Below are positions 53,688-60,759 of a stretch of DNA of 64,000 bases, in pieces. This DNA is from Limnochorda pilosa (lineage in GTDB: Bacteria > Bacillota > Limnochordia > Limnochordales > Limnochordaceae). The notes below the pieces were generated by a model. That model had not been told where the DNA came from. It worked only from the letters and a program-made list of their open reading frames with translations, and did not search any database. A program made the translations under genes and the position numbers. The DNA is taken from contig NZ_AP014924.1 in assembly GCF_001544015.1 (NCBI RefSeq), forward strand, positions 248,001 to 312,000, read 5' to 3'. Numbering within the stretch: position 1 is the first letter of the stretch; each line of letters begins with the position of its first letter.

Positions 53688-54590
53688 TCAGATCATGCGA
53701 GGGTCCATCAGCATCCTTTCGGACCAGGACATACCCGAGCTGCGTGCCTGGAGCCGCTGGACGAGGCGGTAGCCGAGGTGGTAGCCGGAGCGCCCTGGTA
53801 GGGCCGGCTCCACGAATTCGTCCGCACCCTCGAACCACAGGAGGTAGTGCTCCTCGCCGGCGGCCTCCTTCACGTGCTGGAAGCGGGACCAAAGCTCCGC
53901 CTCGTGCTCCTGGCAATAGCGGAGCTGCCGGTGGGTGTACCCAAGGTAGGCGGTGAGTGGGAAGCCAGGGACGGTCGCCTCGGAGAAGGCGACCGCCAGA
54001 CCCTCGGACAACAGCCATTCGGCCAGCGGCACGGCGCGCACCAGCCGCCCCTTATCAAAGTCGCCCTTGCCCACGGAGCGGCGGACGAGGCTCGCGCTCT
54101 CCCCGCTGAAGCGCACGCAATGAGCGTACTCGTGAGCCAGCCAGATGGGAAGCTCGCGCGGGTCGATCCCCAGGGAAGCTGGGTGCCTGCCGGGTGCGGG
54201 GACGAAGTGCTCGAGGCAGAGCCCAAGAGCGGGACGACCGCCGATCACCGTCTCGAAGGCGTTCGACGTGTATACTCCGACCATCAGGTAGACGTCGGGT
54301 TCGACCGGGGGCGGCAAGAGCCTTCGGCATATGTCCAGCCAGCCGGTCGCTGCTCGCACCAGCCCGTCGCCCCCGTAGAGGCTCTTGAGGTACTGGATCA
54401 TCGGCTCAGGGTAGAGTGACCCGAAGCGGTCCACGACCCAGCCGACCCCGAGGCCCGACCAGTTGCGGTGGTAGCTCTCGAGAAACCGCCGGTTCGGCTT
54501 GTGGTAGGCCAGCCGGTAAGCCTCGCCGCGCGCTTCAGGCGGTGCACCAGCCACCTCGCCCAGAAAGACGGTATGAAGCGGATGGATCAT
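53688..54590 (-). CDS. Putative zinc-dependent protease (DUF2268-like)
   Basis: 300 residues with an HEXXH zinc motif in WLAHEYAHCVRFSGESAS and a downstream Glu in LLSEGLAVAFSEATVPGF, the arrangement of gluzincin-like DUF2268 proteins. IGGRPALGLCLEHFVP precedes the motif as in that family. No signal peptide, so it is probably cytoplasmic. The ATG at 54590 has GGGAG about 6 bases upstream. It lies 61 bp downstream of thiO on the same strand but has no obvious link to thiamine. Confidence 0.7.
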   Translation of the reverse strand: MIHPLHTVFLGEVAGAPPEARGEAYRLAYHKPNRRFLESYHRNWSGLGVGWVVDRFGSLYPEPMIQYLKSLYGGDGLVRAATGWLDICRRLLPPPVEPDVYLMVGVYTSNAFETVIGGRPALGLCLEHFVPAPGRHPASLGIDPRELPIWLAHEYAHCVRFSGESASLVRRSVGKGDFDKGRLVRAVPLAEWLLSEGLAVAFSEATVPGFPLTAYLGYTHRQLRYCQEHEAELWSRFQHVKEAAGEEHYLLWFEGADEFVEPALPGRSGYHLGYRLVQRLQARSSGMSWSERMLMDPRMI

Positions 54591-54651
54591 CCGATCTCCC
54601 CCCTTCTTGCATGGCGAGGTCCGGACCGGCTTTTCCTGGCACCCGCTCAGG

Positions 54652-55842
54652 TCACCGGGCCAAGCGATCGGGCAGGAAGGGCGCAAGGTCGTCGAGGTGG
54701 GCCGCCGGCGGCAGATCCGCTCCCGTGGCCTCTTCCAGCGCGACGAGCGGGTCGGAGCCTTGCATCCAGGCCGACAGGAGCCATCCGCTCACCGGGCCCA
54801 GGAGGATCCCGTTCCGGAGGTGACCGGTGGCGACGAAGAGGCCCCTGTGGCCCGGGACGGGTCCTAGGATGGGAAGGCCGTCCGGGGACCCTGGCCTGAG
54901 CCCCACCCGCCAGCCCGCAATGCGAAGGCCCGGCGCGCCGCCGGGCCAGAGCGCGTCGAAAAGGCGCACGCCTCCGTCCAGGAGCATCCGGGACCCCGCC
55001 AGGCTCGGGGCCGTGTCGGTCGCGCCCGGCTCCATGGTGGCGCCCAGGTAGAGGCGCCCTGACGCCTTGGGTACCAGGTACGCTCCTGGGCCGAAGACCG
55101 TCCGCCGGAGCGGCGTCGGTCCCTGGAGAACCAGCATCTCCCCCTTCACCGGGGGTACCGAGAGACGCACCCCGAGGCCACTCAGGAGCGGGCCGCTGCC
55201 ACACCCTGTGGCCAAGAGCACTCGATCGGCCTCGACCGACGCGCCGCCGGCCAGATCCACGCTCCAGCCCCTCGCTGCCGGCCGGATCGATACCGCCTGA
55301 CGGCCCAGCATGAGGCGCAGGTGGGGCGCGGACGCGATGAGCGCCGCGGTAAGCGCCTCCGGCTCGATCTGGCCGTCCTCCTCCAGGAGCACGGCCCCCT
55401 CGACCCGGGGCGGTTCCGGGAGCCCCAGGACGCTGGCGAGGTCGGCCGCCTCGACCCACCGGGCGCGCAGCCCCAGGGCTTCCTGCTGCTTGGCGGTCGC
55501 GTGCAGGACCTGAGCGCCTTCCTCGTCCAGGGCCACCCTTACGATGCCTTCGGGCCGGTACCCGAGCGAGAGGCCCGTCGCCTCTTCGAGTGCGGGAACG
55601 AGGGTGTCGAAGAGGCGGCGGCCCCTCAGCGCCAGAGCCAGGAGAGGCCCTGGCTCCTCCACCTCCAGCTGGGCTCCCAGCATGCCGGCCGCCGCCCCCG
55701 ACGCGCCGGAGGCGACCGCCCCCGCTTCGATCAGGACGACCCGGAGGCCTGCCCGGCTCAGGCAGTAGGCGGCCGAAGCCCCTACCACGCCGCCGCCCAC
55801 CACCGCCGCGTCGAAACGTCCTGCCCGGCTCGTCTCGTTCAC
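54652..55842 (-). CDS. thiO: Glycine oxidase ThiO
   Basis: 396 residues. The FAD motif AAVVGGGVVGASAAYCLSRA, SGASGAAAGMLGAQLE, the active-site GRLYLGATMEPGATD and the FAD C-terminal motif GLFVATGHLRNGILLGP fit ThiO, which oxidises glycine to iminoglycine (dehydroglycine) for thiazole synthesis. The GTG at 55842 overlaps the thiSG stop (GTGA). Position in a TPP-riboswitch operon supports the call over other amino-acid oxidases. Confidence 0.94.
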   Translation of the reverse strand: MNETSRAGRFDAAVVGGGVVGASAAYCLSRAGLRVVLIEAGAVASGASGAAAGMLGAQLEVEEPGPLLALALRGRRLFDTLVPALEEATGLSLGYRPEGIVRVALDEEGAQVLHATAKQQEALGLRARWVEAADLASVLGLPEPPRVEGAVLLEEDGQIEPEALTAALIASAPHLRLMLGRQAVSIRPAARGWSVDLAGGASVEADRVLLATGCGSGPLLSGLGVRLSVPPVKGEMLVLQGPTPLRRTVFGPGAYLVPKASGRLYLGATMEPGATDTAPSLAGSRMLLDGGVRLFDALWPGGAPGLRIAGWRVGLRPGSPDGLPILGPVPGHRGLFVATGHLRNGILLGPVSGWLLSAWMQGSDPLVALEEATGADLPPAAHLDDLAPFLPDRLAR

Positions 55843-56873
55843 GAGGCCCGGACCACCCCGCGGGCTGGGCTGCTGGGCTCAGCGGTCTCCCGGCGCGGCA
55901 TCAGCCCGGCTCGGTAGGCCAAACGGCCCGCGTCCACGGCCAGCCGCAGCGCGCTCGCCATGCCTACCGGGTCGCTGGCACGTGCGATCGCCGAGTTCAC
56001 CAGCACCCCGTCAGCCCCCAGCTCCATGGCCATCGCCACGTCCGAGGGCGAGCGCAGGCCCGCGTCCACGATCACGGGGACCTTCACCCGCTCCACGATC
56101 CGCCGGATGCTGGACCAGTCGATGAAGCCTTGCCCGGAGCCGATCATGGAGGCCATGGGCATCACCGTGGCGCATCCGGCCTCCTCCAGGCGGAGGGCGG
56201 TCACCAGGTCGTAGCTGGTGTAGGGGAGAACGGCGAAACCCTCGCTCACCAGGATGCGGGCCGCCTCCAGGGTTCCCTCGGGATCGGGCCAGAGGGTCTC
56301 GGGGTCGCCGATCACCTCCAGCTTCAGCCAGGAAGTCCCCGTCGCTTCGCGGGCCAGGTGGGCCATGTGGATCGCATCCCGGGCGGTGCGGGCGCCGGCG
56401 GTGTTGGGAAGGAGACGGAAGCGGCTCAGCTCCAACTGGTCCAGGAAGAGCGGGTCGTCGCCGCTTCCCGTCAGATCCATGTACCGGATGGAGCAGGTGA
56501 CCACCTCGGCCCCCGACGCCTCCAGCGCGCGGCGCATGGCCCGCGGGTCGCTGAACTTGCCGGTACCGGCCATCAGCCGGGAGCGGAGCGGTACCCCGGC
56601 GATGACCAGGGCGTCTCCTTCGGCCGGTCCGGCCTCATGCGGGGCGCGCTCCGTGGGCTCGGCCTGCTGGGAGCCACCGGCCATCACCCGCACCAGATCC
56701 ACCCGGTCGCCCTCGGCCAGGCCGACCTGGTCCCACCGCTCTCGGGGGACGACCTCTTCGTTGACGGCCGCGGCCAACCGTTCGGGCAGGCGATCCAGCG
56801 ACCGGACCAGATCGGCCAGGGTGGCGGTCGTCCCTTCCAGCTCCCGCGACTCGCCGTTGAGCAAGATCCGCAT
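55839..56873 (-). CDS. thiG: ThiS-ThiG fusion: sulfur carrier and thiazole synthase
   Basis: 344 residues. Residues 1-67 are ThiS (MRILLNGESRELEG ... RVMAGG) and a linker of about 20 residues leads to ThiG (VIAGVPLRSRLMAGTGKFSD). The Schiff-base Lys is in SWLKLEVIGD, about residue 184. ThiG condenses DXP, dehydroglycine and ThiS-thiocarboxylate into the thiazole phosphate. ThiS needs a free C-terminal Gly-Gly, but here the GG (66-67) is followed by Ser and the ThiG domain, so cleavage would be required. Such fusions are known. ATG at 56873 follows GGAGGAGGG. Confidence 0.94.
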   Translation of the reverse strand: MRILLNGESRELEGTTATLADLVRSLDRLPERLAAAVNEEVVPRERWDQVGLAEGDRVDLVRVMAGGSQQAEPTERAPHEAGPAEGDALVIAGVPLRSRLMAGTGKFSDPRAMRRALEASGAEVVTCSIRYMDLTGSGDDPLFLDQLELSRFRLLPNTAGARTARDAIHMAHLAREATGTSWLKLEVIGDPETLWPDPEGTLEAARILVSEGFAVLPYTSYDLVTALRLEEAGCATVMPMASMIGSGQGFIDWSSIRRIVERVKVPVIVDAGLRSPSDVAMAMELGADGVLVNSAIARASDPVGMASALRLAVDAGRLAYRAGLMPRRETAEPSSPARGVVRAS

Positions 56874-56894
56874 CGGATTCCCTCCTCCTTTGTC

Positions 56895-57590
56895 CTACGG
56901 TGATCCAGACTCGTGCCACGCTGCGTCGAGCGCCCTCCGGAGGGCCTCGGTCGCCCGGGCCGGATCCGGTGCCTTCGTGAGGTAGGAGCGGACGGCGACG
57001 CCCGCCGCTCCTGCACCGATCACCTGCGCCACCCGATCCGGGGTGATCCCACCGATGGCCAGCACAGGCGCGCCCGCGCTCCGCGCCACGTGGGCAAGCG
57101 ACGGAAGCCCCCGGCCCGGAAGCCCCTGCTTGGACGCGGTCTCGAAAACGTGCCCGAAGATGAGGTAGGTCACATCGGTGGCTTCCACGGCTTCCCCCAC
57201 GGAGTGGACCGACCGCCCGAGGATGGGAGGGTTGCCGGGATGGAGGCGTTCCCACAGCTCAACGGCCACATGGGGGGAGAGCCCGTCCGCGCGCAGGTGC
57301 ACGCCGTGCGAGTCCATGGCAAGGGCGAGATCCAGGCGATCGTTCACCAGCAAGGGGATCCGTAGCGGTCGGAGGACGCGGATGAGCGCCTCGCCTACCG
57401 CCAGGACCTCGCGGGCAGGGAGACCTCGGAGGCGGAGTTGCACCGAGTCGAGGCCATGTGGGGCGGCCCGCCCCACCAGATCCACCAGCGCCCCGGGCTC
57501 CATCTCGGAGGTGACCAGCTGCAGGTGGGGGAGGGCGAGGTTCCCCGGGAGTAAGGCGGAATCGCCTCGCGGCGAGCCGTACGCGTCCAT
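56895..57590 (-). CDS. thiE: Thiamine phosphate synthase family protein
   Basis: 231 residues of the ThiE/TenI fold: LQLVTSEMEPGALVDLVGRA, VNDRLDLALAMDSHGVHLRA, ILGRSVHSVGEAVEA, YLIFGHVFETASKQGLPGRG and VLAIGGITPDRVAQVIGAGA. It joins the pyrimidine and thiazole moieties, or is a TenI-type thiazole aromatase. It is the first gene after a TPP riboswitch and 21 bp before thiSG. The ATG at 57590 has only a weak GAGG upstream, which suits translational control by the riboswitch. Confidence 0.92.
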   Translation of the reverse strand: MDAYGSPRGDSALLPGNLALPHLQLVTSEMEPGALVDLVGRAAPHGLDSVQLRLRGLPAREVLAVGEALIRVLRPLRIPLLVNDRLDLALAMDSHGVHLRADGLSPHVAVELWERLHPGNPPILGRSVHSVGEAVEATDVTYLIFGHVFETASKQGLPGRGLPSLAHVARSAGAPVLAIGGITPDRVAQVIGAGAAGVAVRSYLTKAPDPARATEALRRALDAAWHESGSP

Positions 57591-57622
57591 GGGATCCGGC
57601 CTCTCACGGGCCGGGCGGGGGG

Positions 57623-57645
57623 TGCACAGGAGAGACGCCTGTGCA
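57623..57645 (-). promoter_or_regulatory. Hairpin in the expression platform of the TPP riboswitch
   Basis: A perfect 8-bp stem TGCACAGG/CCTGTGCA with a 7-base loop lies between the TPP aptamer and the thiE start. It is followed by C residues, not T, so it is more likely part of a translation-control structure than an intrinsic terminator. Confidence 0.55.
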
Positions 57646-57670
57646 GAGCACTTCGACCGGGAGGAGGCCG

Positions 57671-57750
57671 CTTCCCTCCGCTGGCATGACCCAGATCAGG
57701 TTCCAGGGTTCGGGCGTGCCCGTCTCAGCCGGCTCCCGCCGGCACCCCCA
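57671..57750 (-). promoter_or_regulatory. TPP (THI-box) riboswitch
   Basis: The minus strand shows the conserved TPP aptamer elements: GGGGTGCC, GGCTGAGACGGGC, CGAACCCTGGAACCTGATCT and GGGTCATGCCAGCGGAGGGA. It lies about 80 bp before thiE, the first gene of thiE-thiSG-thiO. High thiamine pyrophosphate should reduce expression. Confidence 0.97.
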
Positions 57751-57822
57751 CGGCACCCGGTCACTGCATGAAATCGACCGCTCGTTTTTCATTCTACCGC
57801 AACCCGGGCCCTCGAGGCCACC

Positions 57823-58287
57823 TCATTCCTCCAGGATTTCCCACTCGTGCTCGATCTGCACGCAACCCTTCAGCGTCTGGGCCATGGGGCAGCCCCGCTC
57901 GAAGACGGCCAGGGCACGCTCCGCCTCCGGTCGCTTGCCGGCCGGGATTCTCAGATGGTAGCGGCAGCGGATGCGGGTCACCTTCATGACGCCTTCGGGC
58001 GCTTCCACGAACCCCTCCGCCTCGGTCCACAGCTTATCCGGATGGCTTGGGATCTGGCGCGCCTCCAGCGCGCCTGCGAGCGTGCCGGTGAGTCAGCCGG
58101 CGGTGGCCGCCACCAGGTGGTCGAGGGTGGCGGGGTGCTCTTCTTCGGGCGTGATGCCGTAGAACTCTCTTACCCCGGCGTGCACCCCGTAGCGAACGGG
58201 ATCGGGGAAGTCGGCGATGTACGCCCGGCGGTTGGGCCTCTCGTCCTGATGGACACGGATGCGGGCGATGTGGACCGGTTCGGGCAC
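57823..58287 (-). CDS. OsmC/Ohr-family peroxidase with in-frame TGA at the catalytic Cys (probable selenoprotein)
   Basis: A 154-residue reading if TGA at 58093-58095 is decoded. Upstream is IARIRVHQDERPNRRAYIAD ... HPATLDHLVAATAG; directly after the TGA comes LTGTLAGALEARQIPSHPDK, exactly where OsmC proteins have Cys followed by (T)GTLAGALEAR. The second family cysteine is intact in FERGCPMAQTL (C133). A perfect 7-bp hairpin starts 18 bases after the TGA. The simplest reading is selenocysteine at residue 65 of a thiol peroxidase; OsmC-like selenoproteins have been reported. A plain Cys-to-stop nonsense mutation is the alternative. Confidence 0.82.
58056..58074 (-). promoter_or_regulatory. 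Candidate bacterial SECIS hairpin
   Basis: On the minus strand GGCGCGC/GCGCGCC forms a perfect 7-bp stem with loop TGGAG. It starts 18 bases after the in-frame TGA of the OsmC gene, and the loop is about 25 bases after it. Bacterial SECIS elements lie in this range and carry a G in the apical loop. Confidence 0.65.
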
Positions 58288-58361
58288 GCGATCATCTCCT
58301 CGGGATCAGCCTCTGGCCTTGACCCCATTATAGGTAGGCCGGGCCATCTTGGCGACGTCGC

Positions 58362-58508
58362 TCAGGCCGGCCAGCTTCGGAGGCCCAGGATAGCGGTGAG
58401 CACCACGGGGCCGGAGAGTGCGAAGAGGTAGTGGTACAGGATCCCTGTCGCCGTCACGCCCAGTAGCAGACCGAACACGGTGGTGAGGCCCACGGTTTTC
58501 CGATTCAT
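58362..58508 (-). CDS. Small membrane protein, 48 residues
   Basis: MNRKTVGLTTVFGLLLGVTA followed by TGILYHYLFALSGPVVLTAI, then LGLRSWPA: two hydrophobic helices and a positive N-terminus. The ATG at 58508 has AAAGGAG about 9 bases upstream, good support for such a short gene. It follows a four-helix membrane protein gene by 45 bp on the same strand, so the two may form one unit. No family recognised. Confidence 0.6.
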   Translation of the reverse strand: MNRKTVGLTTVFGLLLGVTATGILYHYLFALSGPVVLTAILGLRSWPA

Positions 58509-58553
58509 CGCTTCATCTCCTTTGCAGGGCTGTGTTCCCCGACGGCATGGCCG

Positions 58554-58946
58554 CTACCGCGGCGCCACGCCCGGAGTCACGAGCGTCAGGATCAGGAAGG
58601 CAACGATCACCGCGTTGACGATGGCGCCTCGGAAGGCGCTGGCCCAGTCCAGAGCGATGAGACCCGTGGAGAGAACGACGGTACTCACCAGGGCGGGGCG
58701 CCACCAGTCCTGGCCTGTTACCAGGCCGATTGCGGCGGCAAGAAACCCGAGGGCTGCGGCCAGCCAGAGGACGCTGAACACCCGCATGCCCAGTGGGCCC
58801 ACGTCCCAGCGTCCTCCCGCCAGAGTCGTCTTGTAGGGCAGGTCCGCCACGGCGGCCAGCGGCCAGTAAGCGACGAACCCCATCAGGTGGATGAGCCCGT
58901 GAAGGACCACCACGATGCCCGCCGCGTAGATCAGGACTCTCGACAT
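58554..58946 (-). CDS. Four-helix integral membrane protein, unknown function
   Basis: 130 residues with about four transmembrane helices (LIYAAGIVVVLHGLIHLMGF, VFSVLWLAAALGFLAAAIGL, ALVSTVVLSTGLIALDWASA, IVNAVIVAFLILTLVT). The conserved-looking HGLIHLMGF motif in helix 1 and absence of a known domain put it among uncharacterised small membrane proteins. ATG at 58944-58946 has AGGGTGAG upstream. It is followed by the 48-residue membrane protein. Confidence 0.7.
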   Translation of the reverse strand: MSRVLIYAAGIVVVLHGLIHLMGFVAYWPLAAVADLPYKTTLAGGRWDVGPLGMRVFSVLWLAAALGFLAAAIGLVTGQDWWRPALVSTVVLSTGLIALDWASAFRGAIVNAVIVAFLILTLVTPGVAPR

Positions 58947-58952
58947 GCTGGC

Positions 58953-59372
58953 TCACCCTTTCGATGAAGTCGGCGTGCGGGCGAGGAGCCGAGCGAAGAG
59001 GGCGTGGGGCCGGCAAACGGGCTCGCCCTCTTCTTCGGCGGTGAGGGCGGCGATGGTCAGGTTGTGGCGGTAGAGCCGTTCGAGGAGCTGCCCCGCATCC
59101 TCTCGAACGGTGACGGCCCGGCAGATGGAGGGTGTCATCTCTGCCAGCACCGAGGTCTGCATCAGGATACGCCGCAGGTCACCGGGCAGGTGGCGGAGCA
59201 CCTCCTCGGCCAGGAAGCCGGAGGCGTGCCGCTCCATGTCGGAGACGGCCGCCATGAACCGGGTGCGGTCGGGCGGGTTGCCCATGCGCCCCAGGGGGCC
59301 CCGGAGAGCCAGGGCCAGACCGACCGGCTGCACTCCGGGTGGAGCCGCTGCAGGGCGGTGGGCTGCCGACAC
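58953..59372 (-). pseudogene. Fragment of a LuxR/MalT-type (LAL) regulator
   Basis: The reading RHASGFLAEEVLRHLPGDLR, RILMQTSVLAEMTPSICRAV and CRPHALFARLL matches the middle region of large MalT/LAL regulators, between the ATPase and the repeats. Both the P-loop N-terminus and the C-terminal HTH are missing, and only about 140 residues of a roughly 900-residue protein remain. It is a deletion remnant. Confidence 0.6.
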
Positions 59373-60019
59373 TCAGAACACCACCCGGGGGCTACGTGCT
59401 CGGAATGCCCGCTACAGGGTGCCCTTCGTGCTTCGCGGACGCCTTCCTGCCGGGGGAGGGCGGCGGGCAGGAACCGTGAGCCAAGTCAGAAGGTGCCAGA
59501 GCGCCACGCCACGCATCCGTCGGCTCGATCGTTCAACTCGTCCAGGGAATCGGGGTAGGGCGTCAACCAGCAGGTGGTCCGGGGGCTCTTCATCGCGGCT
59601 TTCCTCACGGCCGCGGCCGGGGCCTCCGCCTCCTTATCCTTCACTGTCCTTGGACCGGTCGGGGTCGGCCTGCTTCTCTACGGGTGGCTCACGAAGCGGG
59701 TCGCAGGGTAGGCACGGGCACCAGGCGGCTGATGCCTGGAGCCCATGGAACAGGGATCCCTCCGTCGATGGGAAGGGGTGCGTCAGGAAAAACGCGCCAC
59801 GGCGGGGGCCCCTCTATGGCCTCCGCGCCGGTCGGCGTGCGGGTCCTGGATGATCCTCCAGGGACCTTTGCCCCGGTCTCGGTATCCGCACTTCGCCCGA
59901 ATGGGCGATCCACAGGGCGCCATCGGAGTGATAGCATTGAGATCAGTGCTAGGAGCGGGTTTTCGCCTCCAGGCCGGATAGGGCAGTCCCGACAACGACC
60001 CATCGGGTGGGGCGATCGT
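59373..60019 (+). other. Gene-poor region; possible 45-residue membrane ORF at 59574-59711
   Basis: Nothing convincing is encoded here apart from a short frame from GTG 59574 to TAG 59709-59711. It reads VVRGLFIAAFLTAAAGASAS, then LSFTVLGPVGVGLLLYGWLT: two hydrophobic segments with AGGTGG too close to the start to serve well. The stretch just before 60020 must hold the response-regulator promoter, but I found no clear -35/-10 pair. Confidence 0.3.
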
Positions 60020-60703
60020 ATGCACCTGCAGCGCATCTTGCTGGTGGACGATCACGTCCTCTTCCGTAAAGGAATCGCAGCACTCATCCAATCCCGTCCG
60101 GACATGACGGTCTTGGGCGAGGCGGGCGACGGTCTGGAAGCCGTGACCCGGGCCAGGGAGACGCATCCTGACGTGATTCTCATGGACATCGGGCTGCCGG
60201 GATGTGACGGCCTCGAGGCGACGCGCCTCATCAAGAAAGAACTTCCGAATACCCACGTCGTCATGCTTTCCGTCTCGGACGACGATCAGGATCTGTTCAA
60301 CGCGATCAAGGCTGGGGCGGAGGGCTACCTTCTGAAAGACGCGCAGCCCCAGGAGCTCTATGGGGTCCTGGAGGCGCTCCAGCGCGGTGAGATCCGGCTT
60401 TCGGGTCCCGTTGCGGCCCGGATCCTGACGGAGTTCGTCAAGCCATCCACGGAAACGCCTGAGAACGAGCCAGAGGACCCCACGCTGACACCTCGGGAGT
60501 TGGAGGTCCTCCAGGAGCTGGCCCGTGGCTCGACCAACAAGGAGATCGCCACCACGCTGCAGATCTCCGAGAACACGGTTAAGATCCACCTGAGGAACAT
60601 TCTCGAGAAGCTGCACCTGAAGAACCGCACCCAGGCGGTGGCCTACGCCGTACAGAACGGTCTGGTGCGCTGCGAGGTCGAGGAGGCGGAGACCGAGCGG
60701 TAA
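60020..60703 (+). CDS. NarL/FixJ-family response regulator
   Basis: 227 residues. The receiver domain has phospho-acceptor Asp56 in VILMDIGLPGCDG, acidic pair at 10-11 and Lys in AGAEGYLLKDAQPQE. The C-terminal LuxR HTH is LTPRELEVLQELARGSTNKE followed by IATTLQISENTVKIHLRNIL. ATG at 60020 is preceded by GGTGGGG. It is 56 bp before the sensor kinase gene. The pair probably controls an anaerobic respiratory operon whose remains follow at 63.2-64 kb. Confidence 0.95.
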   Translation: MHLQRILLVDDHVLFRKGIAALIQSRPDMTVLGEAGDGLEAVTRARETHPDVILMDIGLPGCDGLEATRLIKKELPNTHVVMLSVSDDDQDLFNAIKAGAEGYLLKDAQPQELYGVLEALQRGEIRLSGPVAARILTEFVKPSTETPENEPEDPTLTPRELEVLQELARGSTNKEIATTLQISENTVKIHLRNILEKLHLKNRTQAVAYAVQNGLVRCEVEEAETER

Positions 60704-60759
60704 CCCTGCACGGGAGAGGTCGGCACGTGTAGCGACCCGAAGGGTGGAGGGAACGCCCC

